The notes beneath the pieces are model-generated. The model saw nothing but the letters and a program-made list of their open reading frames with translations, did not search any database and was not told the DNA's origin. From positions 1-62,693 of the forward strand of contig JAJYTE010000010.1 in assembly GCA_021793215.1 (NCBI GenBank): DNA of 62,693 bases, given 5' to 3'. Position 1 is the first letter of the stretch; every line of letters begins with the position of its first letter. Source of the stretch: Bacillota bacterium. GTDB taxonomy: Bacteria > Bacillota > Sulfobacillia > JAJZYS01 > JAJYTV01. The position numbers and the translations under genes are program-made. Shown here one piece after another: positions 1 through 8,700 of this stretch.

Positions 1-2
1 TG

Positions 3-788
3 CGCCAGGGCCTCGAGCGGGAGACGTCGGAAGCAGAGGAGGCTTCGCGGCGCGCGCGCGCCGAGGAGGTCCAGATGCGCGCCGCCCGCGAGCAGGCTGT
101 CAGGGATCGAGAGGAGATGCGCGCCCAACTGCGGGTGCGGCTCGCGGAGGACCTGGCGAGCGCGAAGCGGGAGCTGCGCGCGATCCGCGACGAGATGCGC
201 CAGGAGCGGCTGCGTGAGCGGCGAGAGGAGCTTTTGCACGCGGCCCGCAGCCGCGTGGACGCGATCGAGGGAACGCTGCGCGAGGAGGCGCCCCAGCCTC
301 CGGAGCCCGGCGAGGCGGTAGAGGCCGTCCGGATCGGCGAGCAGGTCCTCGTGCCGAAGGTCGGGCAGGAGGGGGTTGTGCTGACCGCACCGGACGGCGA
401 AGGGAGACTGTGGGTCGCGGTCGGCTCGCTGCGGCTTCAGGTCGAACTCTCCGAGCTTCGACTGCCGCGGCGCGTGCGCCGCAAGGCGAAGGCCGAGCCG
501 CAGTCCGCCGGCTGGTCGGCGATCGCGCAGGAGAAGGCGCGAGACATCTCGACGGAAGTGACCCTGATCGGCATGCGTGCCGAGGAGGCGCTGATCGCGC
601 TCGACCGCTACCTCGACGATGTGGAGGTGGCAGGCCTGAAGACTGTGCGGGTGATCCACGGCAAGGGGACGGGGGCACTGCGCAAGACGGTGCATGAGTT
701 CCTTGCAGGAGATCGGCGCGTGGCGGCGCACCGGCTTGGGGCGCAGGGTGAGGGGGGCGTCGGCGCGACGGTTGTGGAGCTGCGCTGA
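3..788 (+). CDS. mutS2: MutS2 family protein, C-terminal part (gene starts before the window)
   Basis: The reading frame is open from base 3, so the 5' end lies outside the window. What remains is the long charged coiled coil (through about base 280), a small beta-rich KOW-like segment (about 320-470) and a C-terminal Smr nuclease domain (about 530-788). MutS2 acts in recombination control and, in Bacillota, rescue of collided ribosomes. In the Smr domain the HGKG motif is present (V-I-H-G-K-G-T-G), but the usual L-D-x-R-G motif reads V-T-L-I-G-M-R, so the Asp and Arg are missing. Family assignment is firm; nuclease activity is doubtful. Confidence 0.9.
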   Translation, partial: RQGLERETSEAEEASRRARAEEVQMRAAREQAVRDREEMRAQLRVRLAEDLASAKRELRAIRDEMRQERLRERREELLHAARSRVDAIEGTLREEAPQPPEPGEAVEAVRIGEQVLVPKVGQEGVVLTAPDGEGRLWVAVGSLRLQVELSELRLPRRVRRKAKAEPQSAGWSAIAQEKARDISTEVTLIGMRAEEALIALDRYLDDVEVAGLKTVRVIHGKGTGALRKTVHEFLAGDRRVAAHRLGAQGEGGVGATVVELR

Positions 789-1442
789 GCACAGGAGTCA
801 GTGTCGTGATACGCAGGTCGGGAGCGGGGCTACAAGGGGCCTGCGTGCGTCAGGAACAGGGAATCGCCGCCCTCGCGGGCTGTAGATCGGGATCCCACGC
901 GGGACCTGATGTGCCGGACTGCGAGGGCTCTTTCGGCGTTGCCCGGGGGAGATCGCCCGCCGCGCGGGGGCGGACGGCCCAGAGGGGCCTTGCGCGCCGC
1001 CGATGACGCAAGCCTGGCTGCCCACGAATTGGGTTCGGCGCGCTGGCAAGGAGACGTGACGACGACAACCGCAGGGGGCGCGGGCGCCTTTGCGCCTCTT
1101 ACTTCATGGAGCCGGGTAAGCCCAAAGACATTTCGCATCTGTCGAGCCCGCGGCATTTCGACAGTATCAACGGCAGTGCACGACCGACTGGTATGAAAGT
1201 CGTCGCCGCTTTTCGTACCGCATGTGCAGAGGATCTGGTTGCCGTGCTCCGGAATCCGCTAGATCAGCCCAGGGCGGTGCAAAGCCAGAAGGGGTGGTCG
1301 ACGGGAACACGCCAAATCAGTCTCCTGTTCGGATTGCCGTTCGACCTGGCTCGCTAGCGCGGATGCGCAAGGCCCGCCTGCGTGAACGGACTTCGTCGGC
1401 AGCATCGGGGTTTTGGGGTATGCGAAGGGAGGTCGTCAAGGC
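789..1442. other. Intergenic region, 654 bases, no convincing gene
   Basis: Short overlapping frames on both strands here have no ribosome site and no recognisable protein. The stretch is very GC-rich up to about 1090 and more mixed after that. It holds an imperfectly spaced inverted repeat (1139-1164) upstream of the transporter genes, and it must contain the promoter of the catabolic island. No tRNA, T-box or known riboswitch core was recognised. Confidence 0.5.
1139..1164. promoter_or_regulatory. Inverted repeat CTGTCGA-N12-TCGACAG
   Basis: Two perfect 7-base arms, 1139-1145 and 1158-1164, lie about 280 bases upstream of the first island gene. The arrangement would suit a dimeric regulator such as the PucR protein encoded at 9662-11290, or an RNA hairpin. 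No matching copy was noticed elsewhere in the island, so the role is speculative. Confidence 0.25.
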
Positions 1443-2510
1443 GTGAGATTGTCGATAGGAAAGATGCCTGCGTTGGCTGTGATGATCGCGGTCCCGCTGC
1501 TCGTGTCCGCTTGTGGTAGCACCACTTCAACCTCGCCCGCCGCGAAATCGTCGGCAACTGTTCCCAAGGTCTTCGGCGTCAACGTGGACATCAAGCACCC
1601 GAACGTCGCAGGGCAACACATCACGGTGGCCATCTCTGCTGCACCTCAGGTCAGCGACACGGTGCTGTACCTGACCACAGAGATCCTGGACGCGTGGGGA
1701 GCCAGCGTGAAGCGCGTCAACCTGACCGGTGACACGCAGGCGTCCCAGACAATCCTCGCTGGAGACGCGGACTTCGGCGGACTCGCGCTTGCGACCACCG
1801 TCAACGCGGGCCTCGTGGAGTTCGGGCCGAACCAGCCGCACGTCGACTACTTCATGATGGCGGCACCCTCGATCAAGACGGTCCCCCAGCTCGTGGGGCA
1901 CCAGTTCGCCGTTTCAAACACCGGCGGAATCGAGGCGGCGATGTACCGCATCATCTTGAGTCAGTACCACATCCCCACGAGCAAGGTCCCGCTGATCCTG
2001 TCGGGCGGTTCGTCCGTCCGCACCCAGGCGCTGCTCGCGCACCAGGTGAGCGCCGCGTTTGTGTCCTCAGACAACTACCTGACCATCAAGCAGGCCGGCG
2101 GCGGCTTCAACGTACTTGCGGTCGTGGGGAAGAAAGTGCCGTTCCTTGCGGACAGCTTCCTGGCCGGCTCGCCCAGCTGGGTCGCGTCGAACCCCAAGAC
2201 GGTCGAGGCCGTGGACGAGGCGTGGCTCGAGGCGGCCAAGATCTTCAACACGAACGAGGCCGCCTGGGCGAAGGCAGCGGTGGCGTACGCCGGTTCCGCG
2301 GCGGATCCCAGCAGCCTGTCGCAGGAGTACCAGATCCTCAAGGAAGCCGACTGCTGGGACCCCTCGCCAAGCTCCTTCTCACCGTCCGTGGTGACGCAGA
2401 ACGAGCAGGTCGAGACCCAAACCGGATCCATCCAGGTCAAGAAGGCCCTGCCTGCGTTCACCGAGTTCAGCAGCTGGAAGGAAGCCCAGAACCTGTTCAA
2501 GGGTCAGTAG
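1443..2510 (+). CDS. ABC transporter substrate-binding lipoprotein (SsuA/ThiY/NMT1-like)
   Basis: The GTG at 1443 is chosen because AAGGGAGG lies 10 bases upstream; an ATG at 1413 has no such site. The 355-residue product starts with a signal peptide ending in the lipobox L-V-S-A-C (Cys24), so it is a lipid-anchored receptor on the outer face of the membrane. The rest resembles the nitrate/sulfonate/taurine/thiamin-precursor binding family (type II periplasmic fold). It is followed at once by an ATPase and a permease, forming a complete importer. The ligand cannot be read from sequence; the downstream genes point to a small, probably nitrogen-containing cyclic compound. Confidence 0.85.
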   Translation: MRLSIGKMPALAVMIAVPLLVSACGSTTSTSPAAKSSATVPKVFGVNVDIKHPNVAGQHITVAISAAPQVSDTVLYLTTEILDAWGASVKRVNLTGDTQASQTILAGDADFGGLALATTVNAGLVEFGPNQPHVDYFMMAAPSIKTVPQLVGHQFAVSNTGGIEAAMYRIILSQYHIPTSKVPLILSGGSSVRTQALLAHQVSAAFVSSDNYLTIKQAGGGFNVLAVVGKKVPFLADSFLAGSPSWVASNPKTVEAVDEAWLEAAKIFNTNEAAWAKAAVAYAGSAADPSSLSQEYQILKEADCWDPSPSSFSPSVVTQNEQVETQTGSIQVKKALPAFTEFSSWKEAQNLFKGQ

Positions 2511-2556
2511 CAGAGACAGGGCGACGGAATACCACGGGACATGGAGGCTTGCGACC

Positions 2557-3318
2557 TTGCTCGAAGTGCGGAACGTATCGAAGGTCTTCGAAAAGGACGG
2601 CAAAGATTTCGTCGCCCTGCAATCTGTGAATCTGACGATCAAAGACGGGGAGTTCATGTGTCTTGTCGGTCCGAGCGGCTGCGGCAAGACGACGATGCTG
2701 AAACTCATCGACGGACTTGTGCCGAAGACGAATGGGACGATCGTGCTCGATGGCAAGGAAGTGAACGGCATTCCCTCGGAGATGTCCTTCGTGTTCCAGG
2801 ACATCAACCTCCTCCCGTGGCGCTCGGTGCAGCGCAACGTCGAGATCGGACTCGAAGTGCGCGGCGTTCCGAAGGCTGAGCGGGAGCGCCGGGCGCGCCA
2901 AGCCCTCGCGATGGTTGGTATGGAGGCGGACTATCGTTCCGCTCCCTACCAGCTGTCCGGCGGAATGCAGCAGCGCGTCGGAGTTGCCCGAGCCATCGCC
3001 GTTGAGCCGAAGGTCCTGCTGATGGACGAACCCTTCGGGCACCTCGACGCCTTTACGCGGGAGATCCTGCAGATCGAAATCCTGAAGCTCTGGATGCAGC
3101 TGAAGACGACGGTCATCTTCGTAACGCACGACGTCGATGAGGCCATCCTGTTGTCCCAGCGCATCGCGCTCTTCCAGGCGAAGCCGGGGCGGCTCGTGGA
3201 AGTCGTCGACGTGGACCTTCCGCAACCGCGCTGGGAGTACGACGTGCGCGCGCATCCAAGGGCCATCGAATTGCACAACTACATCGCTGCACGTCTCAAC
3301 GCGAAGGAGGCCGACTAG
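2557..3318 (+). CDS. ABC transporter ATP-binding protein (SsuB/TauB-like)
   Basis: A TTG start at 2557 follows GGAGG by about 9 bases. The 253-residue protein carries Walker A G-P-S-G-C-G-K-T-T (residues 38-46), a Q-loop at about 81, the signature L-S-G-G-M-Q-Q-R (133-140), Walker B L-L-M-D-E-P-F (154-160) and the H-loop in V-T-H-D. It energises the importer made with the lipoprotein before it and the permease after it. The stop codon is directly followed by the permease start, so the genes are translationally close. Confidence 0.92.
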   Translation: MLEVRNVSKVFEKDGKDFVALQSVNLTIKDGEFMCLVGPSGCGKTTMLKLIDGLVPKTNGTIVLDGKEVNGIPSEMSFVFQDINLLPWRSVQRNVEIGLEVRGVPKAERERRARQALAMVGMEADYRSAPYQLSGGMQQRVGVARAIAVEPKVLLMDEPFGHLDAFTREILQIEILKLWMQLKTTVIFVTHDVDEAILLSQRIALFQAKPGRLVEVVDVDLPQPRWEYDVRAHPRAIELHNYIAARLNAKEAD

Positions 3319-4152
3319 ATGAGTCAAGCGCAGATGGACATCAAGTCGGGCCTGGCCGCGCAGCGCGCAAAGCGCAAGACGCAAGCAACACGAGACAACG
3401 CCCTGCGCATCGGCGCGATCGTGGCATTTCTGCTCGTCTGGTACCTGATCGCAATTCGGACCAACCCGATCCTGCTTCCGACGCCGCTGGCCGTCGCCGA
3501 GTCCCTGTGGCAGATGGTCGTCAGCGGGCAGATCTTCGGGGCCTTCCTGACAAGCTTCGAGGACCTGTTCGGGGGGTTGATCCTGGCGGGCGTCCTGGGC
3601 ATCGGCATCGGGATCCTGATGGGTCGCTACCCGACCATCGAGAAGATCCTGGACCCCTTCGTCGCGTTCGCCAACGCGACGCCGATGGTCGCGATGGTGC
3701 CGATCGTGATCATCTGGTTCGGCATCGGCTACCCGGCGCGGGTGTTCTTCGTGCTGATCCTGGCGGTCTGGTCGATCCTGGTGAACACGCTCGCAGGGAT
3801 TAAGAATGTGAACCGCGGGATGATGGAAGTCGGGCTGTCGTTCGGACTGAGCGAGGCCCAAATCGTACGCTCCATCAGCATGCCAGCCGCCATCCCCTAC
3901 ATCCTGGCCGGCGTTCGCGTCGGCCTCGGCAAGGCGATCGTCGGCATGATCATCGGCGAGATGGACATCGCGCTCGCGGGCCTCGGGGGACTCGCGGCGA
4001 CGTATGGCGACGCGTTCCGGACGAACTACCTGCTCGCCGTCGTGTTCTCCGCCACCGTGTTCGGGGTCATCTTCGTCGCGCTGCTCAACCTGGTTCAGAC
4101 GAAGTGGTACCCCTGGATCGCAGGGGTCGCCGGTCGGCAGGTCTCCGAGTAG
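3319..4152 (+). CDS. ABC transporter permease (SsuC/TauC-like)
   Basis: The 277-residue integral membrane protein has an N-terminal cytoplasmic stretch and about six hydrophobic helices. The EAA-type coupling loop lies around the segment beginning M-E-V-G-L-S-F-G-L-S and followed by a conserved P-A-A-I-P-Y. It belongs to the binding-protein-dependent transport inner-membrane family. It forms the translocation pore with the ATPase encoded immediately upstream. AGGAGG sits at the end of the ATPase gene and serves as its ribosome site. Confidence 0.9.
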   Translation: MSQAQMDIKSGLAAQRAKRKTQATRDNALRIGAIVAFLLVWYLIAIRTNPILLPTPLAVAESLWQMVVSGQIFGAFLTSFEDLFGGLILAGVLGIGIGILMGRYPTIEKILDPFVAFANATPMVAMVPIVIIWFGIGYPARVFFVLILAVWSILVNTLAGIKNVNRGMMEVGLSFGLSEAQIVRSISMPAAIPYILAGVRVGLGKAIVGMIIGEMDIALAGLGGLAATYGDAFRTNYLLAVVFSATVFGVIFVALLNLVQTKWYPWIAGVAGRQVSE

Positions 4153-4181
4153 CGCTTCGCATATCGAAGGAGGTAACCTCT

Positions 4182-5150
4182 GTGTCCACCAAGTACGGCC
4201 TTCTCCTCCCGCACTTCGGCTACACGGCCACCAAGGAGCGCGTGATCGACCAGGCACCGCAGCTCGAGGAGTGGGGATTCGACTCCGTCTGGATGCGCGA
4301 CCATCTGATGTTCCAGCCCCACGAGTTCGAACGCCAGAGCACCAAGTTCTTCGAGCCGTTCACGACGCTGACCGCGATCGCCGCCACGACGAAGAAGCTG
4401 CTCGTCGGCACCGCCGTCACCGTTCCGTTCCGGCACCCGCTCGTCACCAGCCAGCTCTATGGCGGGCTGAGCCTCGTCGCCGGACCAGGGCGCCTGATCG
4501 CCGGCATCGGCGCCGGAACGCCCAAGAAGGCGTTCGACGCGACTGGGCTTCCGTTCGAGGAGCGCTACCGGCTCGTCCGGGAACTCGGCGAGATCCTGCG
4601 CCTGACCTGGTCGGGCGAGAAGTCGTCGTACCAGGGCAGGTTCTTCCAGTTCGAAGGCATCACCATCGACCCGCACCCGCCCGCGGACACGCCGATCTGG
4701 TACGGCGGAGCCACGATGTCGTCGGTGAAGCGCGCCCTCTCCTACTGCGACGGGTGGATGCCGGGCCGCTGCGTCTTCAGCGAGTTCGACAAGCTCCTCG
4801 AGTACCTGCGCTCCAAGGCGGCGGAGAAGGGGCGGACGATGGGCGTCGGCATCATCCCGGTCATGTCGATCGACCGTGACCGCGAGACTGCGCTCGCGAA
4901 GATCAACCTCGAAGGATTGCTCGAGGAGGCGCGCCACCGCAAGGACTGGACCGGAACCTTCGACACGGCGGACGACTTGGCCGGCATGTTGATCGCCGGA
5001 TCGCCAGAGGACTGCGTCCGGCAGATCCAGCAGTTCATCGACCGCGGCGTCGACCAGCTGGTCTTCGACTTCCGGATGCGCCCGGACGAGTACGACGAGC
5101 AGGTTCGCATTCTGGCCACCGACGTGCTGCCGGCGCTGCGGGTCTCCTGA
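4182..5150 (+). CDS. LLM-class (luciferase-like) oxidoreductase, possibly F420-dependent
   Basis: The GTG at 4182 lies 8 bases after AAGGAGG; the upstream extension of the frame overlaps the permease and is rejected. The 322-residue protein shows the luciferase-like barrel: start K-Y-G-L-L-L-P-H-F-G, the W-G-F-D-S-V-W strand, and G-R-L-I-A-G-I-G-A-G. This superfamily uses FMN or F420 for hydride transfer or monooxygenation; RutA-type ring-opening oxygenases and F420-dependent reductases both belong to it. F420 biosynthesis and F420:NADP reductase genes in the same island favour F420, but this is inferred from context. Substrate unknown. Confidence 0.85.
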   Translation: MSTKYGLLLPHFGYTATKERVIDQAPQLEEWGFDSVWMRDHLMFQPHEFERQSTKFFEPFTTLTAIAATTKKLLVGTAVTVPFRHPLVTSQLYGGLSLVAGPGRLIAGIGAGTPKKAFDATGLPFEERYRLVRELGEILRLTWSGEKSSYQGRFFQFEGITIDPHPPADTPIWYGGATMSSVKRALSYCDGWMPGRCVFSEFDKLLEYLRSKAAEKGRTMGVGIIPVMSIDRDRETALAKINLEGLLEEARHRKDWTGTFDTADDLAGMLIAGSPEDCVRQIQQFIDRGVDQLVFDFRMRPDEYDEQVRILATDVLPALRVS

Positions 5151-5196
5151 AAGGACGCGTCGCGGCCGGGGTACTCAACCATGGAGGGGATTGACG

Positions 5197-6135
5197 ATGC
5201 GGGAAGAGCGCTGCGAGTTCTATAGCGAGGGAGTCAAGCTCGCAGGGATCCTTCGGTTACCCGACGAGCCGTCTGCTGGAGCGCTTCCAACCCTCGTGCA
5301 CGGTCCGGGCTGGCTCGGCCTGAAGGACACGAAGATGTACGCGGGTTTCCACGAGGTGTTCACGCAGAACGGCTACGCCGTGTTCACCTTCGACTACCGC
5401 GGGTTCGGGGACAGCGAGGGGGAGCGGGGCTGGGTGAACCCGTTCTGGCAAGTTCAGGACATCCGCAACGCGATCACCTACCTGACGACCCGGCAGGAGG
5501 TGGATGCCACCCGCATCGGCCTCTATGGATCCGGCGGCACGGGCGGGGGAGTCGCCGCGTACACGGCGGCCATGGACCAGCGGGTCCAGTCCGTCGTCAT
5601 GAACGTCGGCATCGGCAACGGAACGGAGTGGCTGCGCCGCATGCGCCGCGAGTACGAGTGGCACGAGTTCTTGGCGCGGCTCGCGGAGGATGAGCAGCGC
5701 TGGTCCACATCCGGCACCGGCGAGATGGTGTCGGCGCGTGAGGAACTGATGGTGGCGACGCCGGAGCGCAAGCAGACCAGCGTGAAGAAGGACGTGGACT
5801 CCAAGGTCCCCGAGAAGTTCTACCTGCGCTGCGCCCGCTACATCCTGGACTTCAAGCCCGAGGACGTCGTCCACCTGATCGCGCCCCGCAGCATCATGAT
5901 CGTCTGCGTCGAGCAGGACGCGGTGACGGCGACAGAGCAGTCCGTCCGGCTGTTCGAGCGTGCCGTTGGGCCGCGGCGCCTCGTGGTGCAGCGCAACACG
6001 ACGCACTACGCGGCGTACAACAAGTACTTCGACGAAGTGACGCCGCTTGCGGTCGGGTGGTTCGACGAGTACCTGAAGTACGGCGCGGTGCGGCCCCAGA
6101 CGAGCACCTCTGAGATCCTGTACATTGGAGGCTAG
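5197..6135 (+). CDS. Alpha/beta hydrolase with altered nucleophile elbow
   Basis: The ATG at 5197 has GGAGGGG 7 bases upstream; a TTG two codons earlier is too close to that site. The 312-residue protein has the hydrolase fold: H-G-P-G-W-L-G (oxyanion region), F-D-Y-R-G-F-G-D-S-E-G, and a C-terminal T-T-H-Y that could supply the His. The elbow reads I-G-L-Y-G-S-G-G-T-G-G, where relatives have G-x-S-x-G; the usual nucleophile position is Gly, with Ser one residue earlier. It sits between the oxidoreductase and the amidohydrolase and probably acts on a pathway intermediate, if it is active. Confidence 0.8.
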   Translation: MREERCEFYSEGVKLAGILRLPDEPSAGALPTLVHGPGWLGLKDTKMYAGFHEVFTQNGYAVFTFDYRGFGDSEGERGWVNPFWQVQDIRNAITYLTTRQEVDATRIGLYGSGGTGGGVAAYTAAMDQRVQSVVMNVGIGNGTEWLRRMRREYEWHEFLARLAEDEQRWSTSGTGEMVSAREELMVATPERKQTSVKKDVDSKVPEKFYLRCARYILDFKPEDVVHLIAPRSIMIVCVEQDAVTATEQSVRLFERAVGPRRLVVQRNTTHYAAYNKYFDEVTPLAVGWFDEYLKYGAVRPQTSTSEILYIGG

Positions 6136-6138
6136 GCT

Positions 6139-7524
6139 TTGAGCAAGGTTGATGTGCTGATCCGCGGCGGCCAAGTGGTCATCGAAGACTCGGTCCTGCG
6201 CGCCGACATCGCAGTGAGCGGAGGCAAGATCGTCGGGATCCATGCGGCTGGCAGTGCTCCCGACGCGGAGCGGGTGATCGACGCGTCCGGCAAGGTGGTT
6301 CTGCCCGGCGTCATCGACACCCACACCCACCACCGCGAACCGGGCTTCGAGGCGAAGGAGGACATTACGACGGCGACCGCGGCCGGTGCAGTCGGCGGCG
6401 TCACGGTGAGTTTGGGCATGCCCAACGTCACGCCGCCGCCGACCACGGTCGAGAGGTACCGCGGCGTGATGGCCCACTACCCGCAGAAGGCCCACGTGGA
6501 CTACAACATGAACGCCTCACCCACGAACCTGCCCGAGGTCCAGGGGCTGGCGGACGAGGGCATCCTGGCCTTCAAGATCTTCATGGTGGAGGACACGGGG
6601 CGGGACTACCCGCACATGCCAGGCACGGGCGTACACAACCCTGGCAAGCTCTACGAGATCATGAAGAAGGTCGCCCAGACCGGGCGTCCTCTGATGGTGC
6701 ACCCGCACAATCAGGAACTGATGGACGCGATCGAGCAGGAGTACTGGGCGCGCGGCGAACACGACCCCCAGGCCTACGCCAAGGCGTACTCGGCGTACAA
6801 TGGGATCATCTGGGACACGGCGGTCTACACCCTGCTGCGGCTGCAGGAGGCGACCGGAGTCCACCTGCACATCCTTCACGTGTCCACGCGCCGCGTGATG
6901 AAGCTGATCCGCGAGGCGAAGGAACGCGGCCAGGCGGTCACCTGCGAGGCAAACCCCTGGGTGCTCTTCCTGACGAACGAGTGGTCCGTGGTGGAGAAGC
7001 TGGGCCCCTACTCGCTCTCCTACTACACGCCGCCCGAGGACGCGAGCGAGGTGTGGAACGCCCTGCGCGACGGGACGATCGACGTCATCGCGACAGACCA
7101 CGCGCCGCACACGCGCGAGGAGAAGGAGATCGGCTGGACCGACATGTGGAAGTCGCACAGCGGCACGCCCCACATCCAGTTCTACCTGAGCCTCTTGCTG
7201 GACGCGGTGAACGCCGGAAAGCTCACGCTGCCTGACGTTGCCCGCTTGACTGCCCGCAAGCCGGCAGAGATCTTCGGCATCTACCCGAAGAAGGGCGCCA
7301 TCACGGTCGGAGCCGACGCGGACCTCGTGGTGGTCGACATGGAGAAGACGCACACGATCACCAACGGCGAAGTGCTCAGCCGCTGCGGCTGGACCCCGTA
7401 CGACGGCAGGTCCGTGAAGGGCGTGCCACAGCTGACCATGCTGCGCGGCCGCGTCATCGCAGAGAACGGCAAGGTGGTCGGCAAGCCGGGGGACGGCGAG
7501 TTACTCGTTCCCGTCAAGCCTTGA
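6139..7524 (+). CDS. Cyclic amidohydrolase (dihydroorotase/allantoinase/hydantoinase family)
   Basis: The TTG at 6139 begins three bases after the hydrolase stop, with GGAGG 8 bases upstream. The 461-residue protein has the complete two-metal site: H62 and H64 in D-T-H-T-H-H-R-E-P-G, carboxylated Lys candidate K146 in A-F-K-I-F-M, H188 in V-H-P-H, H247 in L-H-V-S and D320 in A-T-D-H-A-P-H. The R-E-P-G and D-H-A-P-H forms are nearer dihydroorotase and allantoinase than dihydropyrimidinase. It should open a cyclic amide ring. A pyrimidine-biosynthetic dihydroorotase is unlikely because no pyr gene is nearby. Confidence 0.88.
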   Translation: MSKVDVLIRGGQVVIEDSVLRADIAVSGGKIVGIHAAGSAPDAERVIDASGKVVLPGVIDTHTHHREPGFEAKEDITTATAAGAVGGVTVSLGMPNVTPPPTTVERYRGVMAHYPQKAHVDYNMNASPTNLPEVQGLADEGILAFKIFMVEDTGRDYPHMPGTGVHNPGKLYEIMKKVAQTGRPLMVHPHNQELMDAIEQEYWARGEHDPQAYAKAYSAYNGIIWDTAVYTLLRLQEATGVHLHILHVSTRRVMKLIREAKERGQAVTCEANPWVLFLTNEWSVVEKLGPYSLSYYTPPEDASEVWNALRDGTIDVIATDHAPHTREEKEIGWTDMWKSHSGTPHIQFYLSLLLDAVNAGKLTLPDVARLTARKPAEIFGIYPKKGAITVGADADLVVVDMEKTHTITNGEVLSRCGWTPYDGRSVKGVPQLTMLRGRVIAENGKVVGKPGDGELLVPVKP

Positions 7525-7573
7525 CGGAACCCTGCGGAGGTAGCCTGGGTCCGCGCAACGAGGGGGAATCATC

Positions 7574-8275
7574 ATGGGGCAGGTAGACGAGTTGCGGCGC
7601 CGCCTCGTGCTTGCCATCCGCGTCGTGCACCAGATGGGACTCTTCGAACTCAACTCAGGCCATCTGAGTGTTCGCGTTCCCGGAGAGCAGGCGATGCTCA
7701 TCCTGGGTCACCTGCATACGGAGCAGGGCGCGAAGACGTTCGAGGAGGTCGACGAGTCGGACATCTGCCGCTTGGACCTCAGCACCTTCCGCAGTGAAGG
7801 GGAGCGGGAGCCGGCCGACGAATTCCACATCCACTCATCGATCTACGCACGACGGCCGGAGGTCCAGGCCGTCGTGCACACCCACGCATGGCATCCTGTG
7901 GCGATGAGCATCGCGAACCAACCGATACTGCCCGTTCTGCCGCATGGTCTGATCTTCGCGCCCGCCGTCCCGACCCTTGAGGACCACCGTCAGGTGGAGA
8001 CGCGGGAACTGGGCGACAGGTTGGCGGAGACGCTCGGGGACGGTTGGGCCGTGATGCTCCGCGCGCATGGACCAGTCACCGTCGGCACCAGTCTCGAGGA
8101 GGCGGTGGCCGTCATGTACACGCTCGACCAGTGCGCGCGGGCCCAGCTCCTCGCGGCTTCAGTCGGACAGGCGGTACCGATCTCGGCGCCGAGGCGCCAG
8201 CAGATCTCCGCGAACAGAGTGCGCAACATCTGGCGCGTATTCACCCAGCGGCTCCCCCAGCGCGCGGCGGAGTAG
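7574..8275 (+). CDS. Class II aldolase/adducin-domain protein
   Basis: The ATG at 7574 follows a GAGGGGGAA site. The 233-residue protein has the zinc-binding pattern of the family: H102 and H104 in V-V-H-T-H-A-W-H, and H165 in L-R-A-H-G-P-V. Relatives are fuculose- or ribulose-phosphate aldolases and epimerases, and also decarboxylases. The N-terminal phosphate-binding stretch (G-H-L-S-V-R-V) is recognisable but diverged from the usual G-N-I-S form. It follows the amidohydrolase closely and may cleave or decarboxylate the opened product. Exact reaction unknown. Confidence 0.82.
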   Translation: MGQVDELRRRLVLAIRVVHQMGLFELNSGHLSVRVPGEQAMLILGHLHTEQGAKTFEEVDESDICRLDLSTFRSEGEREPADEFHIHSSIYARRPEVQAVVHTHAWHPVAMSIANQPILPVLPHGLIFAPAVPTLEDHRQVETRELGDRLAETLGDGWAVMLRAHGPVTVGTSLEEAVAVMYTLDQCARAQLLAASVGQAVPISAPRRQQISANRVRNIWRVFTQRLPQRAAE

Positions 8276-8318
8276 CCGGCGGGTTCGGCTTCGGGCCTGG
8301 GCGTCAGGGGGCGAGGGA

Positions 8319-8666
8319 ATGCGTCTCGTACCAACGATCCTGCGCTTTGTCGCCGGTGGCGTGGTCGTCGCCGCACTGCCGCTGATCGCGAAGCTGCTCG
8401 GCTCCCGGGTGGCCGGTATCGCGGCATTGATTCCTGTAGTGAGCCTCACAGGCTTCTACGTACTCGGCTCATCGCGCGGGATGGCCGCAGTGTCCAGCGC
8501 AGCGATCGGCGGCCTGACGAGCCTTCCCGGCGTGGCCGCCTTTCTGCTCGCCACATACCTGGCGGCGAGGGCGCACTCTGGTCTATGGCCTTCGCTCCTG
8601 ATCGGCATGGCCGGGTGGTGCGTGGTGGCGGTCCCGCTCGCGGTGTTCTACCAGATGTCCGCTTAG
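8319..8666 (+). CDS. Small integral membrane protein, GlpM/DUF3147-like
   Basis: The ATG at 8319 has GCGAGGGA just upstream; the longer frame from 8067 overlaps the aldolase gene and is a shadow. The 115-residue product is almost entirely hydrophobic, with about four membrane helices and only a few charged residues, and resembles the GlpM/DUF3147 group by size and pattern. It may be an accessory of the EamA transporter that follows, or independent. Function unknown. Confidence 0.6.
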   Translation: MRLVPTILRFVAGGVVVAALPLIAKLLGSRVAGIAALIPVVSLTGFYVLGSSRGMAAVSSAAIGGLTSLPGVAAFLLATYLAARAHSGLWPSLLIGMAGWCVVAVPLAVFYQMSA

Positions 8667-8700
8667 TACGCCGACCCCTGGGGAAAGTAGGTGTCCGACG

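Noticed and set aside
2497-4257. A 586-codon minus-strand frame opposite the ABC transporter genes
   Set aside because: It is a shadow of high-GC coding DNA: composition is rich in Arg, His and Asp, with no recognisable domain and no ribosome site, while the plus strand has three clear genes.
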